Below, piece after piece: positions 9,027 to 19,214 of a DNA stretch of 64,000 bases. The notes below the pieces were generated by a model that saw only the letters and a list, made by a program, of their open reading frames with translations, searched no databases and was not told where the DNA came from. The stretch's first letter is position 1. Each line of letters starts with the position of its first letter. A program made the translations under genes and the position numbers. Source of the DNA: Mucilaginibacter geliditolerans (GTDB lineage Bacteria > Bacteroidota > Bacteroidia > Sphingobacteriales > Sphingobacteriaceae); contig NZ_JACHBY010000007.1 of NCBI RefSeq assembly GCF_014200495.1, forward strand, positions 325,599-389,598, given 5' to 3'.

Positions 9027-10628
9027 TTATTCTTTGTCCCACCAAACCCGGCCGGTCAAAACATCGCCGCCGGTCAAACGGGCAACAGCGGCTTTGTAGT
9101 TCGTAGGGTTTGTTAATATTTCCGTCGACAGGTAAATCATTCTTCGCGGTATGGTACCCATTGTTACGTTTCCAGCATAATTCACAGGTACCAGCGCAGG
9201 ATAGCCTGACCTTTTCCAGTTAAACCAGTTTTCAATAAAATTAAAAGTAGTTCCTGTGGCTAACCAGTATTGAGTGTTGATCATCTGTAGTGAATTGTTT
9301 ACCGACGACATATCCAGCGGATACGAACTTAAATAATTACTGATGGAAACTGAAGTTACGCTGGTTTGCGCATCTAATTGGGTAAGCGACAGGAATGCGC
9401 CGGTCACCCCATTTACGTAATGTTGCTGAGCCGTACCATCAATATTCCACCCCCTTACCTTAGCTTCTGCTAGTAGAAGCTCCGTTTCCGCATAAGTAAA
9501 AACCATTATAGGACCGCCTAATTTAAGGTATACATTGGTGCGGGGCCTGGAGTAATTTCCTAGTGGGGCATAGTCGGCACCGGTTCCCGTTCCTCCCGGA
9601 TAGCCGAGAGATTTACTAATGTCTGTAGCGCCGCCTAAAAGGTCATAGCCATTTGGAAGCCCTACTTGTAATGAAGAATCCGGGTTACCTGAAAGTGTTT
9701 CATTTCCGTTATTAGCCAGGCCGGGTGCTGGTATCTCCCCAATAACACTAAGCCTGGGGTCGTGGGTTTGCCTTAAAAAGTCAATCAGCGTTTTACTCCA
9801 TCTTACTTGTTCATAATCGGTAAGCGTTCTTAGCGCTATTGAAGTGCCGTTTTGACTGGCCGAATTAGTTGCATCGGTTTGTACAATAGCATTGTCACTA
9901 ATGTCATTAAAAGTGCCGTCGGCAGCCGCTTTTTCTGCCCATTTCTCGGCACTAGCCGGATCAACTTTGGTTAACCGCATAGCTATTCGCAGCATTAATG
10001 AGTAACCAAACTTTTTCCAGCGCGTAATATCACCATTATAGAAAAGGTCGGCAGTTGGTTTGTCCCTGTTAATATCCAGCTTTGATATAGCGTTATCAAG
10101 CGTGGTTAACATGGCATTGTATATGCTTTGCTGGGTATCATAAACCGGATATTTAATACCTTGTTGTGCCATATCAGCCTGCGAATAAGGACAATCACCA
10201 TACATATCCGTAGTTCGCTGTAAAATAAATACAAACATGATGTTACCGATATTAATCAGATTGGAGTATGCTGCCGAATCCCTTTGAATGCATAATTGCT
10301 GCATTTGCCTTATATCACCGGCTTCTGTATAACCCTGCGTGAATAGGGCTCCCTGGTAATCGGTAAAATTACCTTCGTTAATGTATTTATCGCCATTGTT
10401 ATAATAAAAATAAGTTGATGCCAGCACCTGCATCATAGTGCTTTCATACACCAATTGATAATAACCGGTATTTGCATAATTCAATTGTGCAGTTGAAAGC
10501 AACTCATTAGGATCAAAGTTTGCAGCCGTTGACTTTGAAGGATCGGTATTGATATTATTTAGCTGTGTTTTGGTACAGCCGGTTAAAAAAACAATACTTA
10601 TAAGCAGGATCAAAAATATTTTCTTCAT
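9027..10628 (-). CDS. SusD/RagB-family outer-membrane glycan-binding lipoprotein (pair 1)
   Basis: A 533-residue surface lipoprotein of the SusD-like class with a TPR-rich fold, which caps the partner SusC channel and captures oligosaccharide. The lipobox is LTGC with acylated C18, followed by the characteristic N-terminal stretch CTKTQLNNINTDPS. Typical SusD features later in the chain include the DMYGDCPYS region and the ETELLLAEA helix. It lies six bases downstream of its SusC on the minus strand and is last in the sigma/FecR/SusC/SusD unit. The GH2 operon converges on it. Ligand unknown; the neighbouring operon suggests galactosylated oligosaccharides. Confidence 0.93.
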   Translation of the reverse strand: MKKIFLILLISIVFLTGCTKTQLNNINTDPSKSTAANFDPNELLSTAQLNYANTGYYQLVYESTMMQVLASTYFYYNNGDKYINEGNFTDYQGALFTQGYTEAGDIRQMQQLCIQRDSAAYSNLINIGNIMFVFILQRTTDMYGDCPYSQADMAQQGIKYPVYDTQQSIYNAMLTTLDNAISKLDINRDKPTADLFYNGDITRWKKFGYSLMLRIAMRLTKVDPASAEKWAEKAAADGTFNDISDNAIVQTDATNSASQNGTSIALRTLTDYEQVRWSKTLIDFLRQTHDPRLSVIGEIPAPGLANNGNETLSGNPDSSLQVGLPNGYDLLGGATDISKSLGYPGGTGTGADYAPLGNYSRPRTNVYLKLGGPIMVFTYAETELLLAEAKVRGWNIDGTAQQHYVNGVTGAFLSLTQLDAQTSVTSVSISNYLSSYPLDMSSVNNSLQMINTQYWLATGTTFNFIENWFNWKRSGYPALVPVNYAGNVTMGTIPRRMIYLSTEILTNPTNYKAAVARLTGGDVLTGRVWWDKE

Positions 10629-10634
10629 CTCACA

Positions 10635-13600
10635 TCACTTAAATTTGAAATTCAGGTTAAATCCTAAGGTTCTTGTAGCCGGTAGCGATTCTCCTTCAAT
10701 GCCAGCATAAGCCAGCTGAGAGGAGAACTCCGATTCAGGGTCGATGTTTTTAGTATACTTTAATATGGTGAAAATATTACGACCAACCAGGCTTACTGTA
10801 ACCGCCCGGAATACGTTCCCCAACAATGGCGGTGTAAATTCGTAGCCAAGGATAAGCTGCCTGAACTTAATAAAGCTGCCATTTAAAACCGATAGTGCTG
10901 AAATGTTTGTTGCCAGGTCGGGGTAGTAATTATATGCGGGTACGTTTATGGTATTGATCTGGCCGTTATCATTTACCCCTTTGGCTACTATACCCGTTTC
11001 GCGGCCGGGCAGCGTTGCCTTGTTAAGGCCATACACATAGGAATAATCTTCGGTAGCCGAAAGTACTTTATTGCCAAACTTGTAATCGATTAAAAAAGAA
11101 AGATTGAATTTTTTATAGCGGAAAGAGTTTGTAAAACCACCGTAAAAGGTGGGTAGTGTGCCACCCATGGCTTTTAGTGCGCCGCGTTCGGGTATGCCGT
11201 CGCTGCCGATAATAATGTTTCCCATGGCATCTCTTTTATAATCATAGGCCATAATCTGGGTGATTGATTTGCCAACTACCAGGGCTGTATTTGCATTCAG
11301 CGGCCGGTAGGTGCCGGTTAGCAAATATTGACTTGAGCCATCAATAGATAAGAGCACATTATGCACATGACTAAAATTAATACCGGTGTTCCAGGAGAAA
11401 TTTGCTGTGCGGATAACGCTTCCTGAAAGCATGAGCTCCAGGCCGGTGTTTTTGGTCTTTCCTACATTAACATATGCCGAAGTAAAGCCGGTTGCCACGG
11501 ATTGCTGGGCATTGGCAATTTCGTTGTGGGTTATCCGGTTAAAATAGGTGGCATCCAGGTTGAGCCGGTTCTGAAAAAATGATAAATTGAACCCGGTTTC
11601 AAATTCGGTAAGTGTAAATGGCTTTAAGTTATAATTGGGTAATTCGGATGAGAAACTACCAAGCGGGATGCCATTCACTGTATTGTTAGAGGTAAAATAT
11701 AGTTGTGTGGTATAAGGCTGCGAAGGCTCGCCGCTTGTTTTTGCATAACTGATTCTGAACTTTCCCGAAGTTAAATAGGGGAGAACCAGCAGGTTTGAAA
11801 ATAAAAAACTGCCTGAAACACCCGGTACAAAAATACCACGACTATTTGGGGGCAGTGTTGAAAAAACATCATATCTGCCGGTAGCGTTGATATCGAGCAG
11901 ATTTTTATAATCAAAATCAGCCGAATAATAGGCAGATTCGGTTACGATTTCAGATATATCATAATTAGAGCTGGTGCTTACAAGGTTTGAAGGGGTATAT
12001 AAATAGGGGGTAATAAATTGAGAACCGGTAATTTCTGTAAGATTATATTGCCTTTTACGGTAATTTCCTCCTGCCGAAAAATTAAGCATAAGATCATGCG
12101 ACAGGTTTTTATCAGCCACAAAAAGCAGATCGGTATTCAGTTCGCCTGTTTGCGATTTGCTCAGACCATTTAAGCCGCCCTGTTCATTAACAGTAAATGC
12201 AGTGCCCGTGGGCAAAACATTGAGTATGCCATCGTTACTGATATCATAACCAAGCCTTCCCTGTAAATAAATATTATCCGAGAATTTGTATTTTAAAACG
12301 GTTGCGGTTATAAAGCGGTTGCGTGTTGAATTATCAACTTGTTTATTGATGACAAAATAGGGGTTTGTAATATAAACATTGCTGTTCCATAGGCTTTCAT
12401 TACCCGTTACCGGGTTATAGCCGGGCTTTAAACTTAGCTGATTGGCACTCGTAGCCAAAAACTCAATGCCATAATTGGCGTTCATGGGGCCGTCACTTAA
12501 ATACGACCTGGTTTTAGCCATTTCATAAATATAATCCCCATTAAAACTTAGCTTTAATTTATCGGTGATATCATAGGAAGTATTAAGATTAAAAGTTTTC
12601 CTGTTAAGGCCGCTATTAGGAACGATAGATTCATAATTGAGATTGGAGGCCGATGCCCTGAATGCTGTTTTTGAATTGCCGCCGCTAACCTCAATGGTAT
12701 TGGTTAAAGCAGGTGCTGTGCGGTAAAACTCATTAATATTATTTTTTACTGCCGAATAGGGATAATAATTACCGTCAAACTGTATGGTAGGTTTTCCGTC
12801 AAGCTTTTCGCCCCAACTTAACAAGCCTGATGCTATTGCGCTCTGTACATTTGTAGGGCGTTGGTTTTGCGAACCTTGTCCGTACTCATATTGAAAGTCT
12901 GTATTGTTTACCGCATGATCAAATGAAAGATTTAAATTGTACGCAACCTGTGTACTGGAATTTTTTTCTCCCGTTTTTGTATTGATCAGGATCACACCGT
13001 TCGCTGCCCTTGCACCATAGAGCGCCGAGGCTGCTGAACCTTTTAAAACAGTTATACTTTCAATATCATCAGGGTTGATATTACTGAAACCGTCCCCATA
13101 ATCAGCGCCACCATATTCGTTTGCACTGCCACGCTGAGTGTTATCAATCGGGATGCCATCTAAAATAAGCAGGGGAGAACCGGCACTCATGCTGGCAGCA
13201 CCCCTAAGCAATAACCTGGAAGATGATGCAGGCCCACCGGAAGTACCGCTCACATTTAAACCGGCTACCTGACCTTCGAGTGACATGGCAACGTTAGATT
13301 CACGTGCTGTGATTAAATCTGCTCCTGATATAGTAGCAACAGAGTAACCCACTTTCCAGTTTTCCTTTTTTATGTTTAAGGCGGTCACCACTACCTCATT
13401 CAGACTGCGGTAGCTGCCTTGAAGTGTTATTTTTAACAGTTGATCGGTTGCTGCTACAATCACCTGCTGCTGGGTATAACCAATACTTGAAATGTCAATA
13501 GTTGTGCCTTTTATACAGTTAATCATAAATCGCCCTTGCCCGTCCGTTTGGGTGCCATAGCTGCTGTTTTTTATTCTAACCGAGACTCCGCTAACGGGTT

Positions 13601-13949
13601 CGCCTTTTTCATCAGCTACAACGCCGCTAACAGCTACACTTTTAATGGAATCTTTTTCTGTTCCGATAGCGATCAGGTTATTGGAGATTAACCTATAATA
13701 GTAGTGAGTGCCTTTAAGCAGATTATCCAGAACAGATAATACTTCTTCATCTTTTGCCGATACAGTAACCTGCTGGTTTGGTAATTGATCTGCACGGTAA
13801 ATAAAACGATAGGCGGTTTGATGCTGTATTGCAGTTATGATTTCTTCAAAATGTACATGCTGGTAGTTGAGGGTGACTTTTGTTTGACAACAGGCGTTTT
13901 TTGAAACCTGGAAAATCAGAAATAAAATAAGTAGCCTGATTAACTTCAT
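10635..13949 (-). CDS. SusC/RagA TonB-dependent transporter with N-terminal STN domain (pair 1)
   Basis: A 1104-residue TonB-dependent outer-membrane importer. The order is a signal peptide (about 1-22), an STN domain (about 23-100) that contacts the anti-sigma factor, a carboxypeptidase-regulatory-like domain (about 107-180, VSGVVADEKGEPVSGVSV), a plug carrying LLILDGIPI and DIESITVLKG, and a beta-barrel ending in an aromatic-rich strand (NLNFKFK). The STN domain together with the upstream FecR and ECF sigma genes indicates a trans-envelope signalling transporter that induces its own locus when ligand binds. It lies 93 bases downstream of FecR and directly precedes susD. Confidence 0.94.
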   Translation of the reverse strand: MKLIRLLILFLIFQVSKNACCQTKVTLNYQHVHFEEIITAIQHQTAYRFIYRADQLPNQQVTVSAKDEEVLSVLDNLLKGTHYYYRLISNNLIAIGTEKDSIKSVAVSGVVADEKGEPVSGVSVRIKNSSYGTQTDGQGRFMINCIKGTTIDISSIGYTQQQVIVAATDQLLKITLQGSYRSLNEVVVTALNIKKENWKVGYSVATISGADLITARESNVAMSLEGQVAGLNVSGTSGGPASSSRLLLRGAASMSAGSPLLILDGIPIDNTQRGSANEYGGADYGDGFSNINPDDIESITVLKGSAASALYGARAANGVILINTKTGEKNSSTQVAYNLNLSFDHAVNNTDFQYEYGQGSQNQRPTNVQSAIASGLLSWGEKLDGKPTIQFDGNYYPYSAVKNNINEFYRTAPALTNTIEVSGGNSKTAFRASASNLNYESIVPNSGLNRKTFNLNTSYDITDKLKLSFNGDYIYEMAKTRSYLSDGPMNANYGIEFLATSANQLSLKPGYNPVTGNESLWNSNVYITNPYFVINKQVDNSTRNRFITATVLKYKFSDNIYLQGRLGYDISNDGILNVLPTGTAFTVNEQGGLNGLSKSQTGELNTDLLFVADKNLSHDLMLNFSAGGNYRKRQYNLTEITGSQFITPYLYTPSNLVSTSSNYDISEIVTESAYYSADFDYKNLLDINATGRYDVFSTLPPNSRGIFVPGVSGSFLFSNLLVLPYLTSGKFRISYAKTSGEPSQPYTTQLYFTSNNTVNGIPLGSFSSELPNYNLKPFTLTEFETGFNLSFFQNRLNLDATYFNRITHNEIANAQQSVATGFTSAYVNVGKTKNTGLELMLSGSVIRTANFSWNTGINFSHVHNVLLSIDGSSQYLLTGTYRPLNANTALVVGKSITQIMAYDYKRDAMGNIIIGSDGIPERGALKAMGGTLPTFYGGFTNSFRYKKFNLSFLIDYKFGNKVLSATEDYSYVYGLNKATLPGRETGIVAKGVNDNGQINTINVPAYNYYPDLATNISALSVLNGSFIKFRQLILGYEFTPPLLGNVFRAVTVSLVGRNIFTILKYTKNIDPESEFSSQLAYAGIEGESLPATRTLGFNLNFKFK

Positions 13950-14042
13950 TAATTAATCTCTAAAACGATCCAGCATATCAACGTAAGCTCCGAAAAAAAA
14001 TTTCAAAAGCATTCCCTTAAAAAGGGCTGTAATTATAATTGG
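13950..14042. promoter_or_regulatory. FecR-susC spacer with CCCTTAAAAAGGG palindrome
   Basis: The spacer between FecR and susC contains an imperfect palindrome at 14011-14027 (plus-strand reading TTCCCTTAAAAAGGG). Very similar sequences occur upstream of the sigma gene (15853-15864) and upstream of the second susC (15938-15952). It may be a shared control site for this sigma-linked region. The assignment rests only on recurrence and position. Confidence 0.3.
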
Positions 14043-15059
14043 TTAAAAAATATAAATGGTGTTACCCGACACTTTGTAGTTGAACTTTGTAACTACCTGC
14101 AATGATAATAAAACCTGCTCAATATTTTCATTTTCAAATTCACCAGATAACTTAATAGATTTTAGTCCATTGTTTTTAAACACAATGTTCAAACCATATT
14201 TCCTGACTAAGTTATTGGCCAGCAAATTAAACGGCTCATTTTTAAAAATGAGTTTGTGATCCATCCATGCTGTTTCTGCATTAATGGTATTTGAATGATC
14301 GGCATAAGTTTCTTTTGTTAATTGATGGCCCGATGCATTAACAATCAATTTATCACTGGGTTTCAACAAAATGTTTACTGTCGGGGCATCATTTAAGGTA
14401 GCCTGTATACTTCCCCTGAAGAGTGTGGCCTCAAACTGGGCATCGTTGGCATAACTTTTTAAGTTGAATGCGGTTCCCAGTACTTTGATAGCTGTTTTTT
14501 CGGTGTGGACTATAAATGGGTGCTGATGATCCCTGGCTACATCAAAATAACCTTCGCCATCTAAATAAACCTCCCTTGTTTTGCCATTAAAATGCTTGGG
14601 ATATTTTAAAACTGACAAGGAATTAAGTGTTACCATAGTACCGTCCGAGAGCTTAACCTGGGCTGTTGAACCCCATTTGGTCTGCAACTGAGCGATGTCG
14701 TTTTCCTGGACAGATTTTATTTTAAACAGGTAGATAGAAACCGAAATAGCGATGACCGCCACAGCAGCGGCAACGACCCGAAGCCAAGTGAAGGTACTAC
14801 CAGTTTTATTTATTGCTCTGATATTATCTTCTTCAGCCGCAGTATCTGTAATACCGGCCCGTTGTTTTATATCGTCGAATATACTGACAATGTTTTCATA
14901 GGGCTCATCGTCCTGCGTCCAATATGATCTTATTGCCTCGTATTCTTTTTGGAAAGAAGTATTGCCCGCTACAAGCCGGTTAAACTCAGCAATTTCATCA
15001 GCAGTAATATCTCCTGATAGTTTCTTTGCAAGTAATTCGGTAAATAGCTCTTCTTCCAT
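14043..15059 (-). CDS. FecR-family anti-sigma factor (pair 1)
   Basis: A 338-residue inner-membrane anti-sigma factor. The cytoplasmic N-terminal region (about 1-85) would hold the ECF sigma, a single membrane helix lies at about 88-112 (WLRVVAAAVAVIAISVSIYL), and the periplasmic FecR domain contains TKWGSTAQVKLSDGT and the VYLDGEGYFDV motif. A C-terminal STN-like segment (IKLSGEFENENIEQVL) is also typical. It lies between the ECF sigma gene (46 bases upstream) and the STN-bearing SusC, the standard order for sigma-dependent glycan loci in this phylum. On ligand uptake the SusC STN domain is expected to trigger release of the sigma factor. Confidence 0.92.
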   Translation of the reverse strand: MEEELFTELLAKKLSGDITADEIAEFNRLVAGNTSFQKEYEAIRSYWTQDDEPYENIVSIFDDIKQRAGITDTAAEEDNIRAINKTGSTFTWLRVVAAAVAVIAISVSIYLFKIKSVQENDIAQLQTKWGSTAQVKLSDGTMVTLNSLSVLKYPKHFNGKTREVYLDGEGYFDVARDHQHPFIVHTEKTAIKVLGTAFNLKSYANDAQFEATLFRGSIQATLNDAPTVNILLKPSDKLIVNASGHQLTKETYADHSNTINAETAWMDHKLIFKNEPFNLLANNLVRKYGLNIVFKNNGLKSIKLSGEFENENIEQVLLSLQVVTKFNYKVSGNTIYIF

Positions 15060-15105
15060 TAGTGTATAGTGTACAACGTTGTAATCCTGCTTTTTATAAA
15101 AATGC

Positions 15106-15780
15106 CTACAAGTAATTAAAAAAATAAAATAATATGATTAAAATACTTAAAATTTTGCCGTCTTTTTTAATATTTTTTGAATTTTCAGGCAATGATTTTA
15201 GTGTTTGTCTTAATTTATCAATCGCTCTGAACAACTGGGTTTGAACGGTCCTGGGTGAGATGCTAAGGATTTCGGCAACTTCTTTGTATCTCAGGCCATT
15301 TTCCTTTATAAGCCTGAAAACGATCCGGGCCTGCATAGGCAGCATTTCTATGGCCTGGTCAAGGCGGTGATGTAATTCTTTTCTTTCCAGTTTTTTTGAT
15401 GGATCCGCCAGATCTACCAAATGAAAGTCGTTATCCTCCAGCTCAACCAAATGTATGTTCGAATATTTTTTACGGTATTTTAAGGATTGGTTTTTTACCG
15501 CTATAAATAAATAGCTTTCAGGGTAATCAATCTGGCTTAATGAGCTGCGGTTAGTCCAGCACTTTACAAATACTTCAGAAACTATTTCCTCGGCAACTTC
15601 CCGCTGATGAACATAGTAGACGCTGAATTTAATGAGCTTATTGAACAAAGCATAATAGAGCCTTTCAAATGCTTGTGCATCATCGTTCAGGCAAATTTTC
15701 CCCCAAAGTTCTGTTAAGTCGGGTCTCAATCGTATTAAATTTGGTAATTGATTTTGAATCAATGTGTCGCAATGTAGCAA
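15106..15780 (-). CDS. ECF RNA polymerase sigma factor (pair 1)
   Basis: A 224-residue sigma-70 family ECF factor. Region 2 covers about residues 30-95 (AFERLYYALF, AEEIVSEVFVKCW) and region 4 about 130-190, with a helix-turn-helix at RYKEVAEILSISPRTV. It should direct transcription of the adjacent SusC/SusD and perhaps the convergent GH operon when released by FecR. The chain ends in a strongly hydrophobic tail (ILSILIILFYFFNYL), which ordinary ECF factors lack. It is transcribed divergently from the second susC, separated by about 280 bases from the preferred start of that gene. Confidence 0.92.
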   Translation of the reverse strand: MLHCDTLIQNQLPNLIRLRPDLTELWGKICLNDDAQAFERLYYALFNKLIKFSVYYVHQREVAEEIVSEVFVKCWTNRSSLSQIDYPESYLFIAVKNQSLKYRKKYSNIHLVELEDNDFHLVDLADPSKKLERKELHHRLDQAIEMLPMQARIVFRLIKENGLRYKEVAEILSISPRTVQTQLFRAIDKLRQTLKSLPENSKNIKKDGKILSILIILFYFFNYL

Positions 15781-16061
15781 ATGCCGGATGTTTTTTTACA
15801 AATAATTTTTAACATGGTTTTGAATTAACAATCATGCGTGCATTTTATTTTCTTCCCTTAAAAGGTACTGATAGCGAAGTGTATAATTAGCCTGAACAAA
15901 CCTTCATAAAAAAAATATAAAATTCTTGTAGGCAATTTTTCCCAAAAAGGGAATTTAACCTTATAGCCGGGGGCCATATCAGCCTAAAGCAAACGAGGTT
16001 TGTGCTTTATACCGGCTTGAAATCTCATAACCAATTAATTTACAGTTTATTATTTCTAAAC
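15781..16061. promoter_or_regulatory. Divergent control region between sigma factor and second susC
   Basis: This spacer separates the minus-strand sigma gene from the plus-strand second susC. It is AT-rich and holds two copies of a palindromic motif, TTCCCTTAAAAGG near 15852-15864 and TTCCCAAAAAGGGAA at 15938-15952. No clear TAnnTTTG box is present in either direction, which would fit sigma-factor-dependent rather than housekeeping promoters (inference). The first 60 bases of the longer reading frame for susC (16002-16061) fall here and look untranslated. Confidence 0.35.
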
Positions 16062-19000
16062 ATGAGTATGAAAAAAAAATTACTTACATGCTTTATTGTT
16101 TGCAGTTCGGCAGGAGCATTCGCTACCGGCAGTGCTATCGCATCAGCAAGCAGCATGCATTTTTTAGCCAAACATGCACAATTTCTCGAGGCAAAGGCCG
16201 ATCAGAGCATTAAAGGCGTTGTGAAAGATGAAACAGGAGCAACGCTGCCGGGCGTTTCTGTTGTTATCAAGGGTTCCACAAAAGGCACACAAACAGATGC
16301 CAACGGAAACTTTACTTTAGCCGCAAACAAAGGCGATGTATTGGTTTTTAGCTATGTAGGTTATGCCGCTAAGGAAGTTACTTTAAGTGGTGCTCCTGTT
16401 ATCACTGTAACACTTACATCCAGCGCAAGCCAACTTGATGTGGTAGTAGTAACCGCGTTGGGTATCAAAAGATCTCAAAAGTCGCTTACCTATGCGCAGC
16501 AACAAATAAGCGGAAGCCAATTGAATGATGTAAAAACAGACAATTTAATGAACTCGCTGAACGGTAAGGTTGCCGGTTTAGCTATTCAGCCCAGTGCTTC
16601 GGGTGTTGGTGGTTCTGCCAAGGTGCTTTTAAGAGGCTCTCGTTCCTTTGCAGGTAACAACCAGCCGTTGTATGTAATTGACGGTGTGCCAATGGCTAAC
16701 CCGGTTAATTATAGCGGAACATCAACCACTAACGGTGGTCAGCCAGGCGACAACTTCGGTGGCAGTCCTGATGGTGGCGATGGTATTTCCAATTTAAATC
16801 CGGATGATATTGAAAGCATAACCGTGTTGGAAGGCGCATCTGCAGCGGCGTTATACGGTAGCCAGGCCGCGAATGGTGTTATCGTTATTACGACAAAGAA
16901 AGGGAAAGTTGGCAAAACCGAAATACATTATTCCTCCAGCTTCCAGGCATCAAATGCGGTATCGGAGCCAAAATTCCAGAATCAGTATGGTCAGACAAAA
17001 GCTGGCTCCACAACCAGCTGGGGGTCAGCTATATCAAATTCTGAAGATAACCTGAAGGATTTTTACCAAACAGGTACTAACTGGACAAATTCTGTTGACC
17101 TGTCAACCGGTACTGAAATTGCCCAGACTTACGCATCTTATGCCAATACTTCTGCCAATGGTATTGAACCCGGAAATACATTAAGAAGGAATAATTTTAA
17201 CCTGCGCGAAACTGGTCATTTCCTGAATAATAAACTGACTGTTGACGGGAACGTTAATTATATAGACCAGGATATAAAAAACAGCCCTGGGCTGGGTTTA
17301 TATATTAATCCTTTGGTAGGCTTATATCTTTTCCCACGCGGTTTAAATATACAACCCTATAAGGATCAATATTTACTTCCGAACAATGTTGGTGCAGCCC
17401 GTCAAAATTGGATAACCCACAATGATGACAGCCAGGAGCAAAACCCTTGGTGGGTAACCAATATGAATCCTAATAACCTGCAACGTAACCGTATCATATT
17501 TAACGGAAGCGCTAAATATGATTTTACCAATTGGTTTAACGTACAGGTAAGGGGAAGCTTGGATCGTACAAATGATAATTATGATCAGGACCTGTATTCA
17601 GGTACACTCACTACGTTTAATAGTAATGGTAATGGCCATTATTCTTACAGCAACCAGGTAACTGAACAAAAATATGCGGATGCGATCGCGAATTTTACCC
17701 CGGGTAAATTTGGTGATTTTAAATTCGACGGATTAGTGGGTACAGCTATAAATGATTCACAACTAAGTGGTCTTGGTGCCAGCGGCGATCTTTCCACTCC
17801 TGATTTTTTCACACCTTATAATATTATAGCCGGCCATAGTGCTCCTATAGCTTTTGGTAATCATACCCAGATCCAGTCTATTTTTGAGGCTGCGAACTTA
17901 TCCTATAATGATTGGTTATACCTGGCGTTGACTAACCGTACCGATTGGAACTCAACATTGGCTTTCACCAATAAGATGGATTACAGTTACCCATCTGTGG
18001 GCTTAACCGCAATTTTATCACAAATACTTCACTTGCCTCAGGCTATATCTTATGCAAAGATCCGTGGAAGCTATGCTAATGTAGCCAACGGATTGCCACC
18101 CTACACTACCATTGTACAAAACACTCAATCATCTTCAGGTGCGTTGATCTTTAACACTACTGCTCCATTGCATACCTTAAAGCCTGAAACTACACACTCT
18201 TACGAGTTCGGTACCGACTGGAAATTCCTGGATAACCGTATTAATTTCAGCTTTACTTACTACAATACACATACCTACAACCAGTATTTTGCTTTAACAC
18301 CTCCTGCGGCTACATTAATATCTACAGGTTATGTAAATGCCGGTGATATTCAAAATACAGGTTTTGAAATATTAGTTGGTGCTGATATAGTGCGTAGCAA
18401 GGGATTCACCTGGAACAGTTCAGTTACTGCATCAGCCAATAAAAATAAGATCATCTCATTGGATCCTGCCGATAACCTGAATCAGGCCATTTTAACCGGT
18501 AATGATGCTGGTGGCTTCGGTTATGAATCGGTTATAGCAAAAGGTGGTTCCTTTGGCGATATCTATGGTTACACAGCTGTACGTAATGCAAAAGGTCAGA
18601 TGATATTAACCGGTACAAGTGCAAGCACTTATGCACCACAAAAAAGTACTGTAATGAGTTATGTAGGTAATCCTAACCCTAAGTTCCAGTTAGGCTGGAG
18701 CAACAGCTTTAACTATGGGCACTTTAACCTGGATTTCCTTGTCGACGGAAAATTTGGCGGTCAAGTGCTTTCTTTAACCCAGGCTATGATGGATAGTTAT
18801 GGTGTTTCACAAGTTTCAGGTACTGCACGTGCTAACGGCGGTGTTACTGTAAATGCTGTTAACTCAGCCGGTACACCTGTAACTACGGTTAATGCCCAAA
18901 CCTGGTATCAAACTATTGGCGGCCGTAATGCATTAACAGACCAATATATATACAGTGCAACTGTTGTAAGATTGCGCCAGGCCGCATTGGGTTATACCTG

Positions 19001-19190
19001 GCCGGTTGCTAACAGCGTGGTAAAAAATGTTAAGCTTTCATTAATTGGCAGAAACCTGATTTATTTTTATAAGAAAGCACCTTTTGATCCTGAAGTTACC
19101 ACTTCTACAGGTAACGGTTTGTCAGGTGTTGATGTATTTAACCAACCGGCAACCCGCAATGTGGGTTTAGACCTGAATGTTACCTTCTAA
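16062..19190 (+). CDS. SusC/RagA TonB-dependent transporter without STN domain (pair 2)
   Basis: An outer-membrane TonB-dependent glycan importer of 1042 residues from the chosen ATG. An upstream in-frame ATG at 16002 would add 20 residues before the signal peptide; the ATG at 16062 (MSMKKKLL) gives a conventional signal. After the signal comes a carboxypeptidase-regulatory-like domain (IKGVVKDETGATLPGVSV), the plug with PLYVIDGVPM and DIESITVLEG, and a beta-barrel ending LDLNVTF. Unlike the other two SusC proteins here it has no STN domain, so it probably does not signal to a FecR protein itself. SusD follows after 24 bases, then GH18 and GH92 genes, pointing to N-glycan-derived oligosaccharides as cargo (inference). 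Confidence 0.94.
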   Translation: MSMKKKLLTCFIVCSSAGAFATGSAIASASSMHFLAKHAQFLEAKADQSIKGVVKDETGATLPGVSVVIKGSTKGTQTDANGNFTLAANKGDVLVFSYVGYAAKEVTLSGAPVITVTLTSSASQLDVVVVTALGIKRSQKSLTYAQQQISGSQLNDVKTDNLMNSLNGKVAGLAIQPSASGVGGSAKVLLRGSRSFAGNNQPLYVIDGVPMANPVNYSGTSTTNGGQPGDNFGGSPDGGDGISNLNPDDIESITVLEGASAAALYGSQAANGVIVITTKKGKVGKTEIHYSSSFQASNAVSEPKFQNQYGQTKAGSTTSWGSAISNSEDNLKDFYQTGTNWTNSVDLSTGTEIAQTYASYANTSANGIEPGNTLRRNNFNLRETGHFLNNKLTVDGNVNYIDQDIKNSPGLGLYINPLVGLYLFPRGLNIQPYKDQYLLPNNVGAARQNWITHNDDSQEQNPWWVTNMNPNNLQRNRIIFNGSAKYDFTNWFNVQVRGSLDRTNDNYDQDLYSGTLTTFNSNGNGHYSYSNQVTEQKYADAIANFTPGKFGDFKFDGLVGTAINDSQLSGLGASGDLSTPDFFTPYNIIAGHSAPIAFGNHTQIQSIFEAANLSYNDWLYLALTNRTDWNSTLAFTNKMDYSYPSVGLTAILSQILHLPQAISYAKIRGSYANVANGLPPYTTIVQNTQSSSGALIFNTTAPLHTLKPETTHSYEFGTDWKFLDNRINFSFTYYNTHTYNQYFALTPPAATLISTGYVNAGDIQNTGFEILVGADIVRSKGFTWNSSVTASANKNKIISLDPADNLNQAILTGNDAGGFGYESVIAKGGSFGDIYGYTAVRNAKGQMILTGTSASTYAPQKSTVMSYVGNPNPKFQLGWSNSFNYGHFNLDFLVDGKFGGQVLSLTQAMMDSYGVSQVSGTARANGGVTVNAVNSAGTPVTTVNAQTWYQTIGGRNALTDQYIYSATVVRLRQAALGYTWPVANSVVKNVKLSLIGRNLIYFYKKAPFDPEVTTSTGNGLSGVDVFNQPATRNVGLDLNVTF

Positions 19191-19214
19191 GTTAATTATT
19201 AAAAAAGCACAGTA

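Noticed and set aside
16002..16061. Upstream ATG start for the second susC
   Set aside because: The extra 20 residues precede a normal signal peptide and have no transporter features.
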